Source: Cranoglanis bouderius
Taxonomy: Eukaryota > Chordata > Actinopteri > Siluriformes > Cranoglanididae
Reading direction: 5' to 3'
DNA length: 64,000 nt
Assembly: GCA_023630585.1 (NCBI GenBank)
Contig: CM042564.1
Coordinates: 17,934,742 to 17,998,741, forward strand
Shown: one piece after another, positions 60,961 to 64,000 of the stretch
How the letters are laid out: every line of letters starts with the position of its first letter
How positions within the stretch are numbered: the stretch's first letter is position 1
The notes under the pieces: generated by a model
Seen by the model: only the letters and a program-made list of their open reading frames with translations
Told to the model about the DNA's origin: nothing
The model's database searches: none
Position numbers and translations under genes: made by a program

Positions 60961-63900
60961 CATGTCTCTGTTTTAAACTTTTTTTTTTTTTTTTTCCCCC
61001 CTTAATGATTAACTGGGGGTGCAAGGATGTTCTCCATCTGGGGTATTCCATTAAACATTTGCAAAGGCCTTGTTGCATCAAATTCCGGATAGCAACTAAC
61101 ACTACGGAATGGAGGCAATTTAATGCGTGGACATTAATTAGTTTGTGGTATAAATAAGACGATTCGAAGTGGTTGTTTTGTTGCTTCCATTTTCCACTTT
61201 TGACTAGTGACATGGTCTCTGAACAGATTTTGTCTACTCTGAATTTCACATACTCCGTCACTTTAAACATTCTATTTTTGTTGGCAGCTTTATTTTACAC
61301 AATCCACATTGTTGGTTTGCTAATGAGACCAGACGGGTCAAATAAAATGAAAAATCTATCAAAATCTGAAAACCTAACCCTTTTTGAACTAATGACTTTA
61401 GCCCTGTAGCTAGTGTCTGGTCTGATGAGCTACCTTCAGCTGCAACACAGGATCTGCTACAGAGGTCGCTAAATGATGGCCATTATTTTCCCCAAATGTT
61501 GATTGACTCTACTACAGTACTTTTACAGGTACTTGGTTTAGTCCTCTGAAATACTTTGCTGGGTCTGCGTCTGGATTGCGGTCCACCAGTTGACAACCAT
61601 TGTTCCATACATCCATCCATTTTCCATACCGCTTATGCTACACAGGGACCCGGGGAGCCTGGAGCCTATCCCAGGGAACTTGGGGCACAAGACGCGGGAT
61701 ACCTTGGACGGGATGCCAACCAATTGCACACACATTCACACACTATGGATAATTTGGAAATGCCAGTCAGCCTATAAGACATGACTTTGGACTAGGGGAT
61801 GAAACTGGAGTACCCGGAGGAAGCTCCACAAGAATGTAAGCTCCACACATGGGGCGGAGGCGGATTCGAACACAAATATAAACAGCAATCTGTGAAAGAC
61901 CGCTATACCATCATCATTGCTGTCACGGTGTATGTCTACAGTGTGTTTCTAGCTCCTCAAACCACAAGCTGTCATCTCACTGAAGTGACTTAAAACTGCT
62001 TACATCACATTAATTCCTTATGTCTGGGATTTATCCACAAGACACCCTTATGGATATTCCACTGCAATCATTTACACCAATGTTATATAACATTTTGGTA
62101 AATTTATTATTGTAGTCCTGTTCTCACATCAACCCATTTAAAGGAGGAAATACATTTCAAATGTCCTATGGAAGCATAGTGGAACTTTTCATAAAGTGCT
62201 CAGGCCTGTTCAATCAGACACAGCTTTAGGTCAATATCTATTAATCGATTAAAGTGACATCTCACACAGTAGAGGGCAGTACTACCATAACACCACTACT
62301 TCCTGGATCAAGTCAAACCTTTTATTGTTGCTAGTATTTATTTATTTTTTTTGTTTTGTAGATTATGTATTTTTATATTTCACATTTTGAGTGACTTTCC
62401 TGTATGTTAATTTCTGTCATTTCTTTGTTTCAGCTTCGTGTCAGTAGTAGGTACCAGTAGAGACATAAGTGGGAAGGTAAAAGCAGGGTTTATATTTAGG
62501 TAGGTGTCTGTCACTATGTGGTGGTGATGAAACACTGTCAAGACACTGGATTAATTCACAAAGAATGAATGGGGGGTCGTACAATTTACAAGGCTCTGAC
62601 GGATATACAGCAGGACAAAGAGCCTGTCAATCTAGAAAGGCCCTGTCACTCAAGCAGTCCTGGAATTGTGGGGTGTTGGGTAATGGGACATGCCGGCAGT
62701 TGGTGCACAGTTTATTATCTCTTCAGAGCAATCCTGGGGTTCTGTTGTTGGCAGTCTGTGACACAAAGCCAAGCTGACTGTTATTTAAAAAATTTCCACG
62801 TTGTAACTGCTGACCAAGCACTACAGTGTGAGAGGAAGTGCAGGTTAATTTTGGTTTTAGATTTGCTTGGATGTTACTGTAAATGTGCAGTATTTTCTTT
62901 CTTCATTTCCTTCCCTAGTGAAAATGAACCTCATGAACATCCTGGGTGCAAATAATCCTTTTGAACTTAATTGGTGACATTTATCCTTTTGAACTTCCTG
63001 TGCTGTGTGTCCGTGGGTCGTCTGTTTGCCTTTCTTAAAAAAGTATTACAAACTGAGTCAGCTTTGAAACCCCAGGAATCTTTGACCTTGTGGAATCCCA
63101 AACATTGTGTAATTTAATCATGACGACTTTTACCCATGCATGCTCTAGTAAAAGGAAATGGCGAAGTCACTCTATAGATTCAGACAACTGGATACTCGGG
63201 CACAGAGCTGCACTGAACATCGGCACCATCAAAAGGCTTCAGCCAAAATGCTGCCCCTTTAACCACCAATCTCTCCCTCTTACTCGCACTCACTCTCGCT
63301 CTTATCCTCCCAAGCAACAGGCCCCCTTCCCACAGCTGTTATCTGATGACGGCACATTAATAGGACTCCACAGCCTAGCTGGCACTCTAAATAAACCTGC
63401 TGGAAGTTGTTGGCTTTCTGTCTGTCGAGGGTTCTTTCCGATTGAGTGTTTTCTATCTGTGCTGGAGAGGTTGTGTTCAAAGATTCGTCCCTTAACATGC
63501 TGGCCATCACTCTTTAAGGAGCTTACTAGTTGTGTCTGAGAAGGTCGTCACAGTAGGGGATGGCTGTTAATATTGCCATCAAGCAGATGGTGCTAGATTC
63601 ACAGAAGCTGGGTAGTAATTTGGACTTGTTGAAATTTGTGTACTTTTTGCATAGAACCATGAGGGCTAGTGTAATTTAAGCTTCAGATGTTGTTTGATTC
63701 CAGCTCTAAATAAAGATGTGCTCATATTACAAATCAGTCTTGTTGATTTGTTTTACATCCGCAGATGCGGAAATATGAAATTTGAATGATGCCTTCTGTT
63801 TGTGTTCTTGCTTGCATAAATCATCCTACATCCAAATATCATCTGGTCAATGGTGGTCCCTTCCTAGTGATGGACAGAGTAGTAGGGGATGGACACATTG

Positions 63901-64000
63901 TACAGAGCAAAAGATGGGCTACAGTTAGTAAAAGTCTACCTAATATGTGAACCTACAGTCTTAATGAGTTCTGAGCTTCTTAAAGAGGTCCAGCTCGGAA
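60961..64000. other. Downstream region, no recognisable gene
   Basis: One Mermaid-like repeat, then mostly unique AT-rich DNA. 63090-63550 is less AT-rich and has an open frame of 149 codons on the + strand, but it shows no family resemblance, splice context or codon signature, so I do not call a gene. Confidence 0.55.
61606..61870 (-). repeat. Mermaid-like repeat, reverse orientation
   Basis: (ATCC)n start, 'ttttccataccgcttatgc', 'ggagcctatcccagggaactt', 'tttggaaatgccagtcagcc' and 'ggaggcggattcgaac'. The order is the same as in the other reverse copies. Confidence 0.78.

Noticed and set aside
63090..63539. 149-codon frame as a possible downstream gene exon
   Set aside because: No recognisable domain, no clear splice sites, and composition not distinct from flanks. 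Left as unexplained.

Overview
This window is vertebrate nuclear DNA, most likely from a teleost fish. It has long AT-rich introns with GT/AG splice sites, (GT)n/(CA)n/(CT)n/(ATT)n microsatellites, several Tc1-type transposons with TA target duplications, hAT-type MITEs and tRNA-derived SINE-like repeats. The repeat mix (many Mermaid-like repeats plus Tc1 copies) recalls catfish genomes, but that is an impression from memory and the species cannot be fixed here.

One host gene is visible and it fills most of the window on the + strand: a MAP7D1 (MAP7 domain-containing protein 1, ensconsin family) orthologue. I could place 18 phase-compatible coding exons from an ATG at 8439 to a TGA at 60414-60416. 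Together they give 2205 nt (734 codons plus stop). The encoded protein has a short basic N-terminus, the N-terminal microtubule-binding coiled coil (exons 3-5), a Ser/Pro/Arg-rich linker with family signature blocks (exons 6-10), the C-terminal MAP7 coiled coil expected to bind kinesin-1 (exons 11-14) and an acidic/polar tail ending in EVL. A 21-nt in-frame microexon with excellent splice sites lies between exons 3 and 4. An 18-bp perfect hairpin lies where a possible extra mini-exon would sit between exons 15 and 16.

Layout: 1-8438 is upstream DNA with repeats and no recognisable gene. Exon 1 is at 8439-8481. Intron 1 (22.7 kb) is packed with MITEs, SINE-like repeats and Tc1 debris. Exon 2 is at 31200-31352. 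Intron 2 holds an apparently intact Tc1-family element (32470-33977; 321-aa transposase with a DD34E triad; 201-bp inverted repeats differing at two positions). Exons 3-10 lie between 38.9 and 49.1 kb, exons 11-17 between 50.7 and 58.4 kb, and the tiny terminal coding exon is at 60406. After 60.9 kb I see only 3'UTR or intergenic DNA with one more SINE-like repeat.

I found no bacterial-type systems, CRISPR array, rRNA or confident tRNA. The most interesting observations are the microexon with an upstream TGCATG, the splice-site-containing hairpin, the young Tc1 copy, several non-autonomous elements with readable 8-bp or TA target duplications, and an upstream ORF just before the MAP7D1 start.
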